Shown here one piece after another: positions 1-19,942 of a stretch of 64,000 nucleotides of DNA. A program made the position numbers and the translations under genes. The stretch is from Blastocystis sp. Blastoise (lineage: Eukaryota > Sar > Bigyra > Opalinata > Blastocystidae): positions 22,501 through 86,500 of the forward strand of contig JBBPEB010000017.1 in NCBI GenBank assembly GCA_039096225.1. Reading direction: 5' to 3'. Positions within the stretch are counted from its first letter, which is position 1, and every line of letters begins with the position of its first letter. The notes beneath the pieces are model-generated. The model made no database searches. It was not told the DNA's origin and worked only from the letters and a program-made list of their open reading frames with translations.

Positions 1-116
1 TTTCATTTTATAATAAAAAAGGCAATATCCACATATATATATTGACTACAAAAAAAGAACAACTATTTTAATTATAAATAATGATTATACATATATATAA
101 AAGGATAAAAATGAAA

Positions 117-482
117 TTAATTATTTTTAAATCTATTAAGCTTTCGTCGCTTCTTCCACTATATATTATATTATTGTTAAAATTATAATGAACACAGATA
201 ATCATAAAATAAAAGTTAGATATATTATTAGATTACCTTATGTTTATTCATCTTTGTTTTTCTCTTCTTCAAAACACTTGAGAAAAGACGTATTTGCATA
301 CCTAATACATCAAAAGGACTAACCAAGAAACTACTCAATGAATTTGTGCTATTTATTGTTGTTATCGAAGTAGCAGTTTGAGGAATCACAGAAGGATTTC
401 TTAAACTGGTCATGAAACCCCTCTGAATCACTGGGACATTCATGGCAATCTTGGCCATCCCAAAAAGACTTTGTAGAAACAT
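117..482 (-). CDS. Mitochondrial small ribosomal subunit protein mS38 (Cox24/AURKAIP1 family)
   Basis: Two exons (237-482 and 117-158) separated by a 78-bp GT-AG intron give a 95-residue protein. The C-terminus reads SVLKKRKTKMNKHK and, across the splice, WKKRRKLNRF, which is the basic signature of the mS38/Cox24 family, a mitoribosomal small-subunit protein. The splice restores the motif exactly, which supports the model. The N-terminus (MFLQSLFGMAKIAMN) is hydrophobic with few acidic residues, as expected for a mitochondrial presequence. The start is the first ATG of the frame; upstream codons need a non-ATG start. The length is short but normal for this family. The gene implies a working mitochondrial ribosome and so a mitochondrial genome. 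Confidence 0.85.
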
Positions 483-982
483 CTCAATACAACTCTTTTT
501 GAAGACCAATTTATTTTATTAACAAAGAGAAACCTCTTTCAACATTAAAATAAACATGGGAATCTCATTCTTATTAAAATAAAGAAATTCCTTTGTGAAT
601 TTCTTCTTTCTCCTCTTTAAATTTATTTATTTTCAACTAATATTTTTTTTTTATTTAAAAGTATATATTCTTCGTTTTCTATGTGTTCTATGAAAATATT
701 TTCATTCATTTATGTAGAATAATCCAGTTGTATCTTCTATAAAAAATTTCACGTTGAGAATAATAATAAATAATTAATGTAAACCCATTATCCAAGTATT
801 TATTCGCTAATAATATTCAATTCGCATTGAAGATAATTTAGTCAATTGTAACATCATAACTGTGAAATGAATACTGTTTTAAAAATATAAATGAGTAAAC
901 CAAATCAAAATAAAATCAATGAAACAATAGAAAGATGAAAATATATATATAATTTTTATAAAGAAATAAAATAAAATATTCA
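483..982. other. Intergenic AT-rich spacer
   Basis: About 500 bp between the start of the mS38 gene and the stop of the next minus-strand gene. It holds T-rich runs near 640-660 and no convincing exon. It should contain the mS38 promoter and the 3' end of the histone-fold gene. Confidence 0.5.
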
Positions 983-1881
983 TTACTCTGATAAATACTT
1001 TAAGAATTCATATTCTTTCTTATTTTGCATCTCATCAATAGCTTTTTGTATATCTTCTTTATTAATCTCAGTTTTCTTTGATCCAACTTGATTTGAAACT
1101 TGAGTACTAAATTCCTTCATAAATATTTCCTAAAAAGTATTATTATTATTATTAAATGGTTATTATTATAAAGTGAGTTTTATATTATAATCATTAAATA
1201 ACTTTTATTAATATTATTATTAAATAGTTTTTTATTCATATTATTATAATTAAATAAAGTTATTAATATAATAGTAAAAAAATATTATATTTATAATAAT
1301 AATAATAATATCACTTATGCAAACAGTAGTATATTATCCATAAAATCATACTAAAGCTTTACTCATAGCTACATAGCCAAGTGTTTTTGTAGGATACATT
1401 TTTGATACATAATTATCTATTGTTGGAAATGCTAATTTTATTTTTGTACTTGCTAAATATATATAGATATTATATATATGTAAAAGAGCAACTATAAAAG
1501 AAATATATTATAATCAAATAATATCCTTATTTTTCATGTTATTTATATACGTCGTGTAGCCAATTGCTATATATAGAATAATAATCAATAATTAGTCAAT
1601 ATTAATATATATATATATACAGCTGAACTCGTAGTTTTCTTTTCAGTCAAATTTCTTTCCTATATAGATATAAAATTATTTCCTATAAAATAATACATTG
1701 TATAAAAACAATTTAATCGTAAAAAAAAAGTACTTACAGAGGACATTTTTTCCTTTTTTATATCTGGTGTCTATATAAATAGTAATTCATAAATATAAGA
1801 ATCAAATCATCAATAATTCATAAGAATAAAAAACAAATTATCACTAATTCATAATCAAAAACATACAGATGAACCTGGCAT
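983..1881 (-). CDS. Histone-fold protein, POLE4/CHRAC1/Dpb3-like (CBFD_NFYB_HMF family)
   Basis: Six small exons join in frame from ATG at 1879-1881 (MPGSSTPDIKK...) to TAA at 983-985, giving roughly 110 residues. After a charged N-terminal tail the core reads as a three-helix histone fold: TKIKLAFPTIDNYVSK, then MSKALEIFMKEFSTQV, then KTEINKEDIQKAIDEM, ending in EYEFLKYLSE. The ALEIFMKE helix and the following KTEINKEDIQKAI match the NF-YC/POLE4/CHRAC helices 2 and 3. Members pair with a second histone-fold protein in DNA polymerase epsilon, CHRAC or NF-Y. The short size and absence of an NF-YC extension favour POLE4/CHRAC1, but which subunit it is cannot be settled here. The introns are short, AT-rich and start gtaa, gtat or gtatat. 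Confidence 0.7.
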
Positions 1882-2378
1882 ATCTCTATATAAGAAAATA
1901 AATGAAAAAAAATAACATATATATACAAAAAAATAAATTAATAGGAAATGAGTGCGAAATAAATGAATAAAAATAATATTTTTCTATATACTAATTTCTA
2001 ATATCTTGAATCAATTTAAAGATAATCTTATTTGAATTTATTTTTGACAATTAAATACCTATGTAAAGAAAAACAGAATTCTTTAATAGTATCTCTAGTG
2101 TACAGCAATATACTTTTTTTGTACAAGCTCTGTCAACAAATAAAACGATATACTCGTGCAGTAAGTATAAAAAAGCCTAAAAAAACAAAACGAAAGTATC
2201 CCAGAATTCAAACGAAGTCATCTCCTACTGAATTCTGGGAGAACAAAAAAATAGCGTAGTTTTTTCTGTTCTAGATGAATATCTATTTTTAGTATTATAG
2301 CGCTCGCTTCTTCATATAATTCATATTAATTATTATTCTATAATACTCTCAGATTAATATACTATACAAAATACATAT
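1882..2378. other. Divergent intergenic region
   Basis: About 500 bp between the divergently transcribed histone-fold gene (-) and SUN-domain gene (+); promoters of both should lie here. A frame open over 2032-2259 has no homology signal and starts at a non-ATG codon, so I do not call it. A 12-bp perfect inverted repeat is listed separately. Confidence 0.5.
2199..2240. repeat. Perfect 12-bp inverted repeat in divergent promoter region
   Basis: tcccagaattca at 2199-2210 and its exact reverse complement tgaattctggga at 2229-2240, with an 18-nt spacer. It is far more GC-balanced than its surroundings. It could form a hairpin or be a paired protein-binding site; function unknown. Confidence 0.75.
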
Positions 2379-5706
<3,328 letters not shown>

Positions 5707-6272
5707 TTATAACAATCTATATATATATTATTTTCATATTATTCATTATATTTTTTTTTCCACTTTTTATTTTTTACTAATTATTTTTTTTTTATTGTTT
5801 TCTTCTCTTTTGCGTGAAAAGTTTATTTGAAGGTTATTCTTTATATATAGTATTGTTTGTTGTTAATATTATTTATTTACTTTTTTAGTTAAAAGAAACA
5901 TTAATATATATTATTTAATGTGTCAATATATTATGTCAAATTATAGTAAATATAAAGATTCATATAAATCAATATAATTTATTAATATAATTATCTTCAA
6001 TACACATTTCAATAATTGTTTCATGTTTTTATTGTTATTAAATTGTATATATAATTGATATATCTTATTGATTACTGTATATGTAATGAAATTAGTTCAT
6101 ATATTTATACGGTCTATGATTATCATTCTTTTAAAGTTTTATTTGAAGAATCTTTATAATAAAATGAATACTTTATTAATTGCTTATTTATTATCATAAT
6201 ATATTTTTATAAATAAAACAAAATCAATACATAGAACAATATAAATATACATATATAGTCATAATAATATAA
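5707..6272. other. Convergent intergenic region
   Basis: About 570 bp between the stops of the SUN-domain gene (+) and the FolD gene (-). T-rich runs right after 5740 may serve in 3'-end formation. No gene seen. Confidence 0.5.
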
Positions 6273-7317
6273 TTATTCAGGTTTTGTATAATGATAAAAA
6301 CGGCAAGAGCTATCAAATGTATTCTAAATATATATATGAATATTAATATATAGGATATAAATAATAAGAGTATATATAAGGAATTTAATAGACTATATAT
6401 ATACAGAGAGAAGCATAGTGATAGTCATGGGACCTACACCTCCAGGAACAGGAGTAATTAAAGAACATTTCTCTTTTACCTATATATATAATTATTATTA
6501 TAGAAGAATACTATCATCATAATAATCATAAAATAAAAATCATTATTATAATACTAGTATAATCATAATTATAATTATAAATAATCATAATATAAGTGAA
6601 TAATAAAAATAATCTATATATAAATATATATATATATACATCTTCAAAATCCACATCTCCAACGAGTTTATATCCTTTTTTACTGTTTGGGTCATCAATT
6701 GAATTTATACCTACGTCTATTACTACTGCTCCTATATATATATATATAATGAGAGGGATATATATATATATAGTGAGATGGAAATATGTATATATAGAGA
6801 GAGAAGAAAATATATTATATATATATACCTTCTTTAATCCATTCTTTCTTAACAAATTGTGGTTTTCCAATAGCAACTATTAAAATATCAGCCTATATAT
6901 ATATACATATATATAATGATTATATAATATCACTTATATATAATAACATATTTAAATAATAATAATATAGAAGTATATATACTTGTTTTGTAATATCTTG
7001 TTCATTCACAGTTTTCGAGTTGCAGACAGTGACCGTTGCATCGCGTTTCATAAGACTTAACGCTAATGGCATTCCTACAAGATTACTATATATATATAAG
7101 AATAGTGGCCAAAAGTCAATAGTAAAAACAAGATATAAACAATAATAATAATAATAATAATAATATATATATATATTAGAATAGTAACTAAAAGTCAATA
7201 TTAAAAACAAGACATAAACAATAATAATAATAATATATACATATATACCTTCTTCCCATAATAACTGCATGTTTTCCTTCAATTGGAACATGATAATAAT
7301 CTAATAAAGCTATGCAT

Positions 7318-7395
<78 letters not shown>

Positions 7396-7847
7396 AAATT
7401 ACGAATACATACTTTGGGTGTACATGCGACAAAAGGAGACTCACGCTTCTTCATAGCGATTTTACCAACATTTATAGGGTCTAATCCATCAACATCTTTC
7501 TCACTAGATATACTCTCAAGAATCTGAATTTCGTTGAGATGAGCTGGAATAGGTAATTGGACAAGAATACCATGAACATCATTGTTAGAATTCAATTCCT
7601 TAATTTGGCTTACCAATTCCTCTTGAGTGACATCTTCAGGAAACTCAAATGTGAATGCCTTCATACCAGCATTCTCACAAGCTCTCTTCTTCATACGAAC
7701 ATATGATTGAGAATCTTTACGATTTCCTACAAGAATCAACGCCAATCCTGGTACCTTTCCGAGAGTCTCATTCATTTTTGAGACATCATTCTTAATACTT
7801 TCTTTTATAGTATTGGCAACAAGAGTTCCATCAATTAAAGAAGACAT
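6273..7847 (-). CDS. Bifunctional methylenetetrahydrofolate dehydrogenase/cyclohydrolase (FolD/MTHFD type)
   Basis: About seven exons give a protein of roughly 290 residues, the usual size of the stand-alone bifunctional enzyme. It interconverts 5,10-methylene-THF, methenyl-THF and 10-formyl-THF. The N-terminal catalytic domain has [11 protein letters not shown], with the catalytic Tyr and Lys, [13 protein letters not shown], and [12 protein letters not shown]. The Rossmann part has [15 protein letters not shown] at a splice junction, [33 protein letters not shown] and [15 protein letters not shown]; the last exon ends YTKPE. I chose MSSLIDG at 7847; an upstream extension lacks an ATG. No formyl-THF synthetase domain follows. 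The first intron on the coding strand is almost pure (TA)n. The gene diverges from WDR24 across only 165 bp. Confidence 0.93.
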
Positions 7848-8012
7848 TTTTCGTATATATCGTGTAAACATAAATAAATATAAATGAAAATCAATGTTCA
7901 TAAATGTTTTCTCTAATTGTTTCCCTTATTGTTTTTTCAATTTTTAATTTCAAACACATATCTTTTAATATATACATTATAAATTAATTATAAAATAATC
8001 TTTGATGTCAAC
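7848..8012. promoter_or_regulatory. Short bidirectional promoter region
   Basis: Only 165 bp separate the ATG of the FolD gene (-) from the ATG of the WDR24 gene (+), so both promoters must lie here or overlap the genes. The stretch is T-rich and A-rich without a clear TATA box distinct from background. Inferred from position only. Confidence 0.4.
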
Positions 8013-12059
<4,047 letters not shown>

Positions 12060-12674
12060 ACCCAAGTATCATTTTCACTTTTTATTCGTTTTTTTCTTAT
12101 TCTAAATTGAAATTGCAAAAATATCATGTATTGTTATATAATATTTTCTATAGTTTCTTTTTTCTCTTTAAATTAACTTTTTTTTTTTCTTTTCTAATTA
12201 ATTCAGCTTTTTCTTTATATACTACTTTTTACTTTTCATTCTTAAAAAGTATTGTTAATTTACCTTGTTGTTGATTTATCTATTTATTCTACACTTTATA
12301 AAATACTATGTTGCTTTTTAAAAACTGAAATTTCAGAATAGAATACACATTATCAAATGACTGCACCTAAAGTCCTCTTAACACTAGCAAACACAATTCG
12401 CATATAATCGTAAATGAGACACAATACTATTAAACTGTATGATCCATGTGTTCAAACAATACAAGAAATAAAAAAGGATGAAGAAAACTGGCTTTCATGT
12501 GTTTTTTGATATTCATGAAAATCTATTCAAAATGTTCGTCAATCATAATAATTTCATGTTTATAAAAAAAGTGGATAGTCAGTGCGGATTCTTTTTGAAT
12601 AAGAAATAAAAACTATTCTTTAATCAAAGTTTTATTAAATCTACAATACATATTTTATTTATTCACGTATAACG
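12060..12674. other. Intergenic region upstream of the Serinc gene
   Basis: About 615 bp between WDR24 and the next plus-strand gene. The first 200 bp are T-rich (likely 3'UTR and termination), the rest is less repetitive and would hold the Serinc promoter. No gene seen. Confidence 0.5.
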
Positions 12675-14246
12675 ATGTGTGGTTGTTGTTCGCTTCCATG
12701 TTTCTTGTGTTCTCAGATCAATAAGAGAGCTACAAACTTTTCTTACTTATCCTATTTAGTTGTTACTGTTATTTTATGCATTATATTTCAATGTTTACCT
12801 GAAAATGATGTATATATTAAATATTTATATTCTTATTCGTTTTATATATCCATTGAATATGGATTTCGTTTTTGTTTTATTACTTATTTTATCTTATTTT
12901 TTAGGTTGTTAACAGTGGATTAATGGCTGTATTTGGATACAAAGGTATTCAGCTTGTTTATAGAGTTAGTCTTGGTAGTTGTTTATCCTTTGTTGTCATG
13001 TCTCTTTTAACTTGTGCTTTCCCTTTCTTACATCATGTTTGTGTTTTCCTCTTTACTGTTATATATGTTGTTTTTGTTGCTGTTTGTTTATGGGCATTCA
13101 AATCAGAAACTTTCATATACACCTATCGTTCCATTGCTAAATGGATTTCTGTTGTCTATTTAGTAATTCAATTAGGAACCATTATTGATATGTCTTATAT
13201 CTTCCATGATATGTTAGATCATGCTATTTCTGATTATGAAGTATGTTGTTAGTAGTTTTTTTTTTTTTTTTGTAAATTAATATTTTTGTGTTGTATTATT
13301 ATTTTATTTATATATAGAAACGTAAAGGTTATAGAGAAGGTGAAAGTCCAGTTTGTGCGAATCAATATAAATTGTTCTATTTAGTTATTTCTTTCCTTCT
13401 CTTCCTTGGATCCTTAGCATTTAATATTTCATTTTACTTCATCTTCTCATCTGCTGAAGCTGGTATTTCTGGTTTATATGTATTATTTATTAGTATCAGC
13501 TTAATACTTGGAATTGTTATTTTGGTTGTTAGTATTGTCAGTCCAAATCCCGCGGGATTCCTTCCTCCTTCTATCACATATGCTTCTGTCACATTATATC
13601 TATATATTGCTCTTCTTTCGAATCCTGATAAAACTATGAATCCCCTTAGTAACGTTTCTTGGATATGGATTGAAATCTTATGTATTATCGTGTGTTTATT
13701 ATTAGCTGCTTATTATTCCTTTAGAATACAACCTGCTTATACAGATGAAACTCTATCTAAAGTATGTATATATATATATATACTTGTTTTGTTTATTATT
13801 ATTATATTTATTATTATTATATTTATTATTATTATATTTTTTTATTATATTTATTATTATTAAACTTATTATTATTAAACTTATTATTATTATATAGACT
13901 AAAGATGCTGAAGTTGGTAAGACTAAAATCAGTGTTCAAGCTGAAGGTATATAACTATATATACATATAACTATATATATGTTAATATAACTATATATTC
14001 AAATTCTCTTTAGATTCTCGTTTACCTGCTTTATATCATTTAAGTAATGCCTTATTAAGTGTATATATTGGTATATTAACTAGTTTCTGGTATGAAGGGG
14101 ATATCACCATTTTCCCCGCGATTACTAATGAATTCATGTCTACTTCAATCTTCTGGATCTATAGTATTTCTGTTTGGGTCGGATTTGCTATTTATTTCTG
14201 GACACTTATCGCTCCTTTTATTATGAAAAATAGAGATTTTAGTTAA
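12675..14246 (+). CDS. Serinc/TMS1 family multipass membrane protein
   Basis: Five or six exons encode roughly 390 residues. The start is Cys-rich, MCGCCSLPCFLCSQ, as is typical of Serinc/TMS proteins. Then follow about ten hydrophobic segments, with family landmarks: NSGLMAVFGYKGIQLVYR in the first loop, QLGTIIDMSY, SVTLYLYIALLSNPD in the central helix, and a closing WVGFAIYFWTL followed by APFIMKNRDFS at the stop, which mirrors the family ending APLVLTNRDF. The loop between the last two helix groups (TKDAEVGKTKISVQAE) is short. Serincs reside in the plasma membrane and endosomes; a role in serine incorporation into lipids is historical and disputed. The word aatcccgcgggatt, a perfect 14-nt palindrome, encodes NPAGF here (13546-13559). 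Confidence 0.9.
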
Positions 14247-14694
14247 GTTATATATATATATAATAATAATAATATCTCTATCACACTTTCTATATCATCA
14301 TATATTATATTATTTATATATATGCTTCTTTAAAATGCAACTCTTTTTTCTTTGTATATTATATTATAGTAATATATAATATACATCCCTTCTAAATTCA
14401 TTTTTTTTTATTTATATTTTGTTATCTTTTATTATCAACTTCACTCGTACATAATAGAAATTATAAATTAATTTAGTATATATTTAAGCAATAAAATGAG
14501 TTCTATAAAAAATACATATTGTATAATAAAAAAAGAATTGTTCCATAATACTTAACAAATAAAACTTTAAATTAATCTATTTTTATATATTACACATATG
14601 TATTAAGTTTAAAAAATAGAAAATAGTCATTTTAAACAAAACAAAGAATAGTACTATAAATATAGTAAGCAACTAGAAATAAAATAGAAAATGT
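14247..14694. other. Convergent intergenic region
   Basis: About 450 bp between the stops of the Serinc gene (+) and the phosphodiesterase gene (-); AT-rich, no gene seen. Confidence 0.5.
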
Positions 14695-15101
14695 TTAGTT
14701 TTCTATAGCTAAATCGGGTTCAACCATAAAATTACCGCGGGATTCAACGCAAGCCTTTTTAGCATCCTTTTCATTAAATAAGATCTTGCAAATAGCATTA
14801 ATCTTACAAGAATCCTTGCAAGAACCTATATATAAATGAATATTAATAATTAGTAACTATATATTATTGATATGTATATATATTGGTAAATATAAAATGT
14901 ATATAATATATAATATATATATACCTCTTTCATATCTACCAACATGATAATGTGTCATATAATCTTGGAATAATTCGTCGTCATCGAACATTCTATTGGC
15001 CCATTCAATAACGGAAACAGGGGATAAATCCTTAAGTTTCATGGCATCAACTAGAATATAAATATATATATTTATTGTTTTGAATAATAGTATATAAAAA
15101 A

Positions 15102-15167
<66 letters not shown>

Positions 15168-16982
15168 GAGCATTAAAGTAAGGAGTCCAGTAGAACTTAT
15201 TTTCTTTATTCATTCTGTTAAAATCACCTTCCCAAGATACAAAATTAGTAATATCCTTAGTTCTATATGAATAAAGGATAATATAAAATAATATTGAATA
15301 TATATAATAATAATATAGAATATAATAAGTTCATAATAATCATTTATTATTATATATTATATATACTCATCATCATAAGTATATAATTTAGCACCAGGAT
15401 TGTTACCGCCATATCCTTCGAGGGCAGCAGTGACAAAGTTAACGGAAAGAGGGGTCTTTTCTTCATTATGAACATCACGAACAACGTAGAACTATGAAAA
15501 ACAATATATATAAATATAATAGTAAATATATATATTATAAATATAATTGTGAAGATAATAATATAAATATAATTGTGAATATAATAATATAAATATAATT
15601 GTGAATATAATAATATAAATATAATTGTGAATATAATAATATAAATATAATTGTGAATATAATAATATAAATATAATTGTGAATATATATACTTCATCAA
15701 CATGAGTATGACCAGAGAAAGTGGCACGAACAACATCCTTATATTCAGCCATTAATTCAGAATACATTATATTATATTTATTAAATACAGAAGATCCTAT
15801 ATAATTAATAATAGATAATAATAGATAATAAATAATAATAAATAATAATAAATAATAATAAATAATAATAAATAATAATATATAATAATATATAATAATA
15901 TATAATAATATATAATAATATATAATAATATATAATAATATATAATAATATATAATAATATATAATAATATATAATAATATATAATAATATATAATAATA
16001 TATAATAATATATAATAATATATAATAATATATAATAATATATAATAATATATAATAATATATAATAATATATAATAATATATAATAATATATAATAATA
16101 TATAATAATATATAATAATATATAATAATATATAATAATATATAATAATATATAATAATATATAATAATATATAATAATATATAATAATATATAATAATA
16201 TATAATAATATATAATAATATATAATAATATATAATAATATATAATAATATATAATAATATATAATAATATATAATAATATATAATAATATATAATAATA
16301 TATAATAATATATAATAATATATAATAATATATAATAATAAATAATAATATATATACCAGTAGGAATATGAGCGAGAACCCAAACAGTTTCATTATTTTG
16401 TCTAGAGTATTCTAACCATTGTTTTAAGAAAGCATTCTATATATATAAATTCACATAAATATTAATAGTATAGTATTATATACTAATACTATAATTAGTT
16501 TAAAATAAAATAAAATTATATATATATATATATGTATATATACTTGATCAGCAGGATCTTCAAGAGGTTCAACTTCAGTATTCGTAGTATATTCCCATAA
16601 ACAATTTAATACAATAACTCTCCATTTATCAGCAACCTTTATATATCATATTTAATATAATATATATCATATTTAATATTATATTAATATACATAATATA
16701 GTATGAATAAATATAGAAAATAAATAAATATATACAAGTTTAGTATAATAACCACCTTTTTTAACGTTTTCAACTTGTTCAGAAGGAACCCAACTCTATA
16801 TATATATAATATATTTAGTATACCCAATAATAAATATAATAAAATAACATACATCCCAGAATTCAGCCATAGGATAAGTCATCCATGTGTTATTAGGGGG
16901 GGTAAGCATGTGACCTTCAGGATAAGTATCATGATTACCAAAGGTAGGAACAATACTATATATAAATAAATGAATAAATGAA

Positions 16983-17017
<35 letters not shown>

Positions 17018-17634
17018 AATAAATAAAATAAATAAAATAAATAAAATAAAATAAAATAAAATAAATAAATATAGAAATAAATAAATAAATAAATAAATAT
17101 TCATATTTATTCAAATATATATATATATACATATAATCATTAAAGATTTCTTTGACAAGACCAAAAACACTCTTAGAAGCATGAAGATTAATTTCTTGAG
17201 ATTGTCTAGATTTAGAACCATGAATAGCTTCATCACCAGTAACCATAATCCAATCAGGTTTTTCACTAGGATTTGTATCAAAATAATGTCTAAACCATCT
17301 CATAGATTCTTCAATAAAAGCAGGACTATTATCACAATTATCATCACCCCATTTGCCAGCAACTCCTATAATATATAAACAATGAAAATTAATAATTTTT
17401 CTATATTACTATTTTATCATAATGAAATAAATGTAATATTTAAAAAAAGAATAATAAAAACATACTAGTTCCATTTTGAACACTATCAGGTCTACAACAA
17501 GGTTTTTGAGCACAAGAAGCAGGAGCGCCAACAGTATATTTTTCTTCCATGTGAATATCGGTCATATGGAATACCTTATAAGATTTAGCAAAAGCAATAG
17601 CAACAAAGAAGAGAATAAGTAAAGTAGTTCTCAT
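14695..17634 (-). CDS. Secreted acid sphingomyelinase-like metallophosphodiesterase
   Basis: About ten exons. The protein begins with a signal peptide, MRTTLLILFFVAIAFA. The calcineurin-like dimetal phosphoesterase motifs appear in order: FHMTDIHMEE (D-x-H), WIMVTGDEAIHG (GD), PTFGNHDTYP (GNHD), WVLAHIPTG and FSGHTHVDE (GHTH). A Cys-rich stretch after the first motif, SCAQKPCCRPDS, and a C-terminal GSCKDSCKINAICKI pattern suggest disulfides. This layout fits the acid sphingomyelinase/SMPDL3 family, which acts in lysosomes or outside the cell on phosphodiester or nucleotide substrates. The N-terminal saposin domain of true acid sphingomyelinase is absent, so an SMPDL3-like enzyme is more likely; substrate cannot be told. 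Several introns contain private minisatellites. Confidence 0.85.
15545..15690. repeat. 26-bp tandem repeat in an intron
   Basis: About five to six copies of a 26-bp unit (tgtgaatataataatataaa plus tataat) fill an intron of the phosphodiesterase gene. Anchor gt positions step by 26 (15549, 15575). It continues to the splice site. Confidence 0.85.
15826..16352. repeat. 10-bp tandem repeat (tataataata)n in an intron
   Basis: About 46 near-perfect copies of a 10-bp unit occupy one intron of the phosphodiesterase gene; the first 55 bp carry the variant aataataata. Exons on both sides keep the enzyme frame. All the long I/Y/L frames across it are artefacts. Confidence 0.9.
16967..17102. repeat. 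(AAAT)n-rich intron segment
   Basis: AAATA tetramers and pentamers interleaved over about 135 bp within an intron of the phosphodiesterase gene. Confidence 0.8.
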
Positions 17635-18412
17635 GATATTAAAAGCAAATAAAATATGAACTTGAAGAATAGATTAAAAAAAGAGAAAAAAACCTTCATT
17701 GGAGAACCTCTTCATGATGAAACTAAAATACGATTCTATTGGATATACATGTCAGATTATCCAATCAAAGCAATTATTTTGAATCTTCAACAGAAATGAA
17801 TCTCACTTTTTGTATTCTTTGAATCTTCAATCATTATTAAGGTAACATGATAATTAATTTACTATTCATATAGTTGAATCTTTCCACTAGTAAGTCACTC
17901 ATTGCTTAGACAATCATTTTTCATCATTTTTATCATTTACTATTACTTTGATAATCTCAATTATTACCCTTGTTTACAAATTAATGAAATGAAGTTGAAT
18001 TATTATGATAAGTTAAATTGATGAAATCCACAAAGTTTCATCATTTTTAAAAATGACAACCTGTTAAATATCTAACATCTTTTGTGAAACCAATGCTGTA
18101 AACCATTTAATATTTTATTAAATGATTTTTTTTATTAAGTTTTCAGAATAATTTAAATTTACAAAAATGGCATCATTTTTGTAAAAGAAAATATTTAGAT
18201 AGTCCAAGATAAACATAGATGAATATCGTTGTTCTATTTGTAAATAAATGTTTTTCATTTTTAATGATTTACACTTTGTTTTATTAAAAAATGAAATAAA
18301 AAAAAAGAGAGAACAAACAACCATTAGTATATTACAATTAGAAATATTTGAATTCGTAATAAAATGATAATAAATAGTATAATAAAAAAAATAACTGTTT
18401 TGTTTTCTTTGT
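17635..18412. other. Intergenic region, promoter side of the phosphodiesterase gene
   Basis: About 780 bp between the phosphodiesterase ATG and the proteasome gene stop, both on the minus strand. Not microsatellite-like; no exon recognised. Confidence 0.5.
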
Positions 18413-18886
18413 TTAATCCATACGAGTTTTTAGTTTTCGTTCAATAATTTGATCCTTCGTAATAATCCAAACAATAGCACCCCAACCACTATAAGCATCT
18501 CTATCTACAGAAGCTAATAATACTTGAGAAATTACTTCAAATAATTCCTCAGGATTCATATCCTCTTTATATCTATATATATTATATTTATATTTATTTA
18601 ACAATATATATATAAATAGATATTAATGCATAGATAGAAATATAACATATGTCATAATACACAATACTATATATAGCTATTTAAAAAAAGAATTATTTTT
18701 TTAATTATATTAAAAAAGAGAATAATATATAACTATAAAAATTCGAAAATATTAATATATATAGATCAACATACAAAGCTTCACAAGTACCAAGCATGTT
18801 ATCCGTACAAGTACCTGCAACGGCATAACTAGTTTCATTCATACCAGCACCAGATGTATCTAAAGAATTCAAATAAGGAATATTAT

Positions 18887-18922
<36 letters not shown>

Positions 18923-19433
18923 TATATTATGAAACTAGAAGAATTCTATATAAAAATAAGAAAAAATAAAAAGTATAATGAACATAATACAAGAGAATAG
19001 AAAAAGATTGATATATTAAAGAATAGAAAAAGATTGAATATATTAAAGAAAAAAATATTTGAATACTTAAAATAGAACAATTATATACTTTATCTAAACC
19101 AGCAATTACAGGTTCAATGAAATAAGGAGCAAATCGTTTAGCATATAATTTATCTTGTATAAGAGCAGTAAATGCTTTTGGAGAAATATCTCTATGTTCT
19201 CTTAATTTATATAGATTAACCTCATATTTCAAGACTTGTGAGAAAGTTTGAGCATCTGTAGCCAAACCAGAAAAGCCAACAAAGAGATGATCTCCCATTT
19301 GATATACTTTTTTGAAATTCATATCTACAGTTTCATATTGTGCACCTAAACGAAGATCGCAAGCAATAGCGATGCATTCCTTTCCCTTCATAGCAAGAAC
19401 TGCACCACCATTATATTCCATCAAATCACTCAT
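18413..19433 (-). CDS. PSMB3: 20S proteasome subunit beta-3
   Basis: Three exons give about 210 residues, normal for this subunit. The N-terminus MSDLMEYNGGAVLAMKGK aligns with the beta-3 start (MSIMSYNGGAVMAMKGK in animals); there is no propeptide. Further landmarks are CIAIACDLRLG, FVGFSGLATDAQT, KRFAPYFIEPVIAGLDK, and a C-terminus ASVDRDAYSGWGAIVWII ending LKTRMD. Beta-3 is one of the non-catalytic beta-ring subunits, so the missing active Thr is expected. The start ATG at 19431-19433 gives the exact family N-terminus; the frame extends upstream only from a non-ATG codon. It diverges from the SWIB gene. Confidence 0.93.
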
Positions 19434-19942
19434 TTCTATAAATAACAAAAATTATTATTAAAATCAATTGATATGACGTTTTTTCAGCAATATTGAACAT
19501 ACTTTATTCTTATATAATAAAATAGAAATCACAATTATAAATAGAAGTTTGTAAAAAATAAAAAGAAACTTCTCTTGAAACAAAAACTAATTTCAGAAAA
19601 TAGTTCGTAATAATCATGATTCTCGTCTTGTATGCGCCAAATCCCATAGAATGTTCTCCCTTTATATAGAATTTGTTCTATACAATAAATACATATACAT
19701 TATTCTAGTCTTTTTCTTTAACGAAATTCCCGTGAGAATTCAGAAAAAAATAGAAATACAAGAAGAAGTGTGTATAGTAATCAGTCAATCAGGTATACAG
19801 AAAGTATACTATTCATAGGATATATACATATATGGATTTTTATATAAGGAAAAAGTATAGAGAATGGTGAATAGCAATTCCCACCTTTTTATATATATAA
19901 ATTATTATTTATTCTTTTTTTTAATTTTTTAAATTTAAAATC
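19434..19942. promoter_or_regulatory. Divergent promoter region PSMB3 / SWIB gene
   Basis: About 510 bp between two divergent ATGs. It contains gaaattcccgtgagaattc (19724-19742), an imperfect palindrome of the GC-rich word seen across the window. Here it lies outside coding sequence, upstream of a highly expressed type of gene. Regulatory role is inference. Confidence 0.45.

Noticed and set aside
117-482. Idea that the host is an anaerobic gut fungus (AT-rich, poly-Asn, many introns)
   Set aside because: Those fungi lack mitochondrial genomes and mitoribosomes, but a clear mS38 gene with a conserved splice is present.
2032-2259. 75-codon open frame in the divergent region before the SUN gene
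   Set aside because: No ATG at its start, no recognised motif, overlaps the inverted repeat; composition like background.
15797-16393. Open frame of about 198 residues made of I, Y and L repeats on the minus strand
   Set aside because: It is the translation of a 10-bp intronic tandem repeat; real exons of the phosphodiesterase flank it in another phase.
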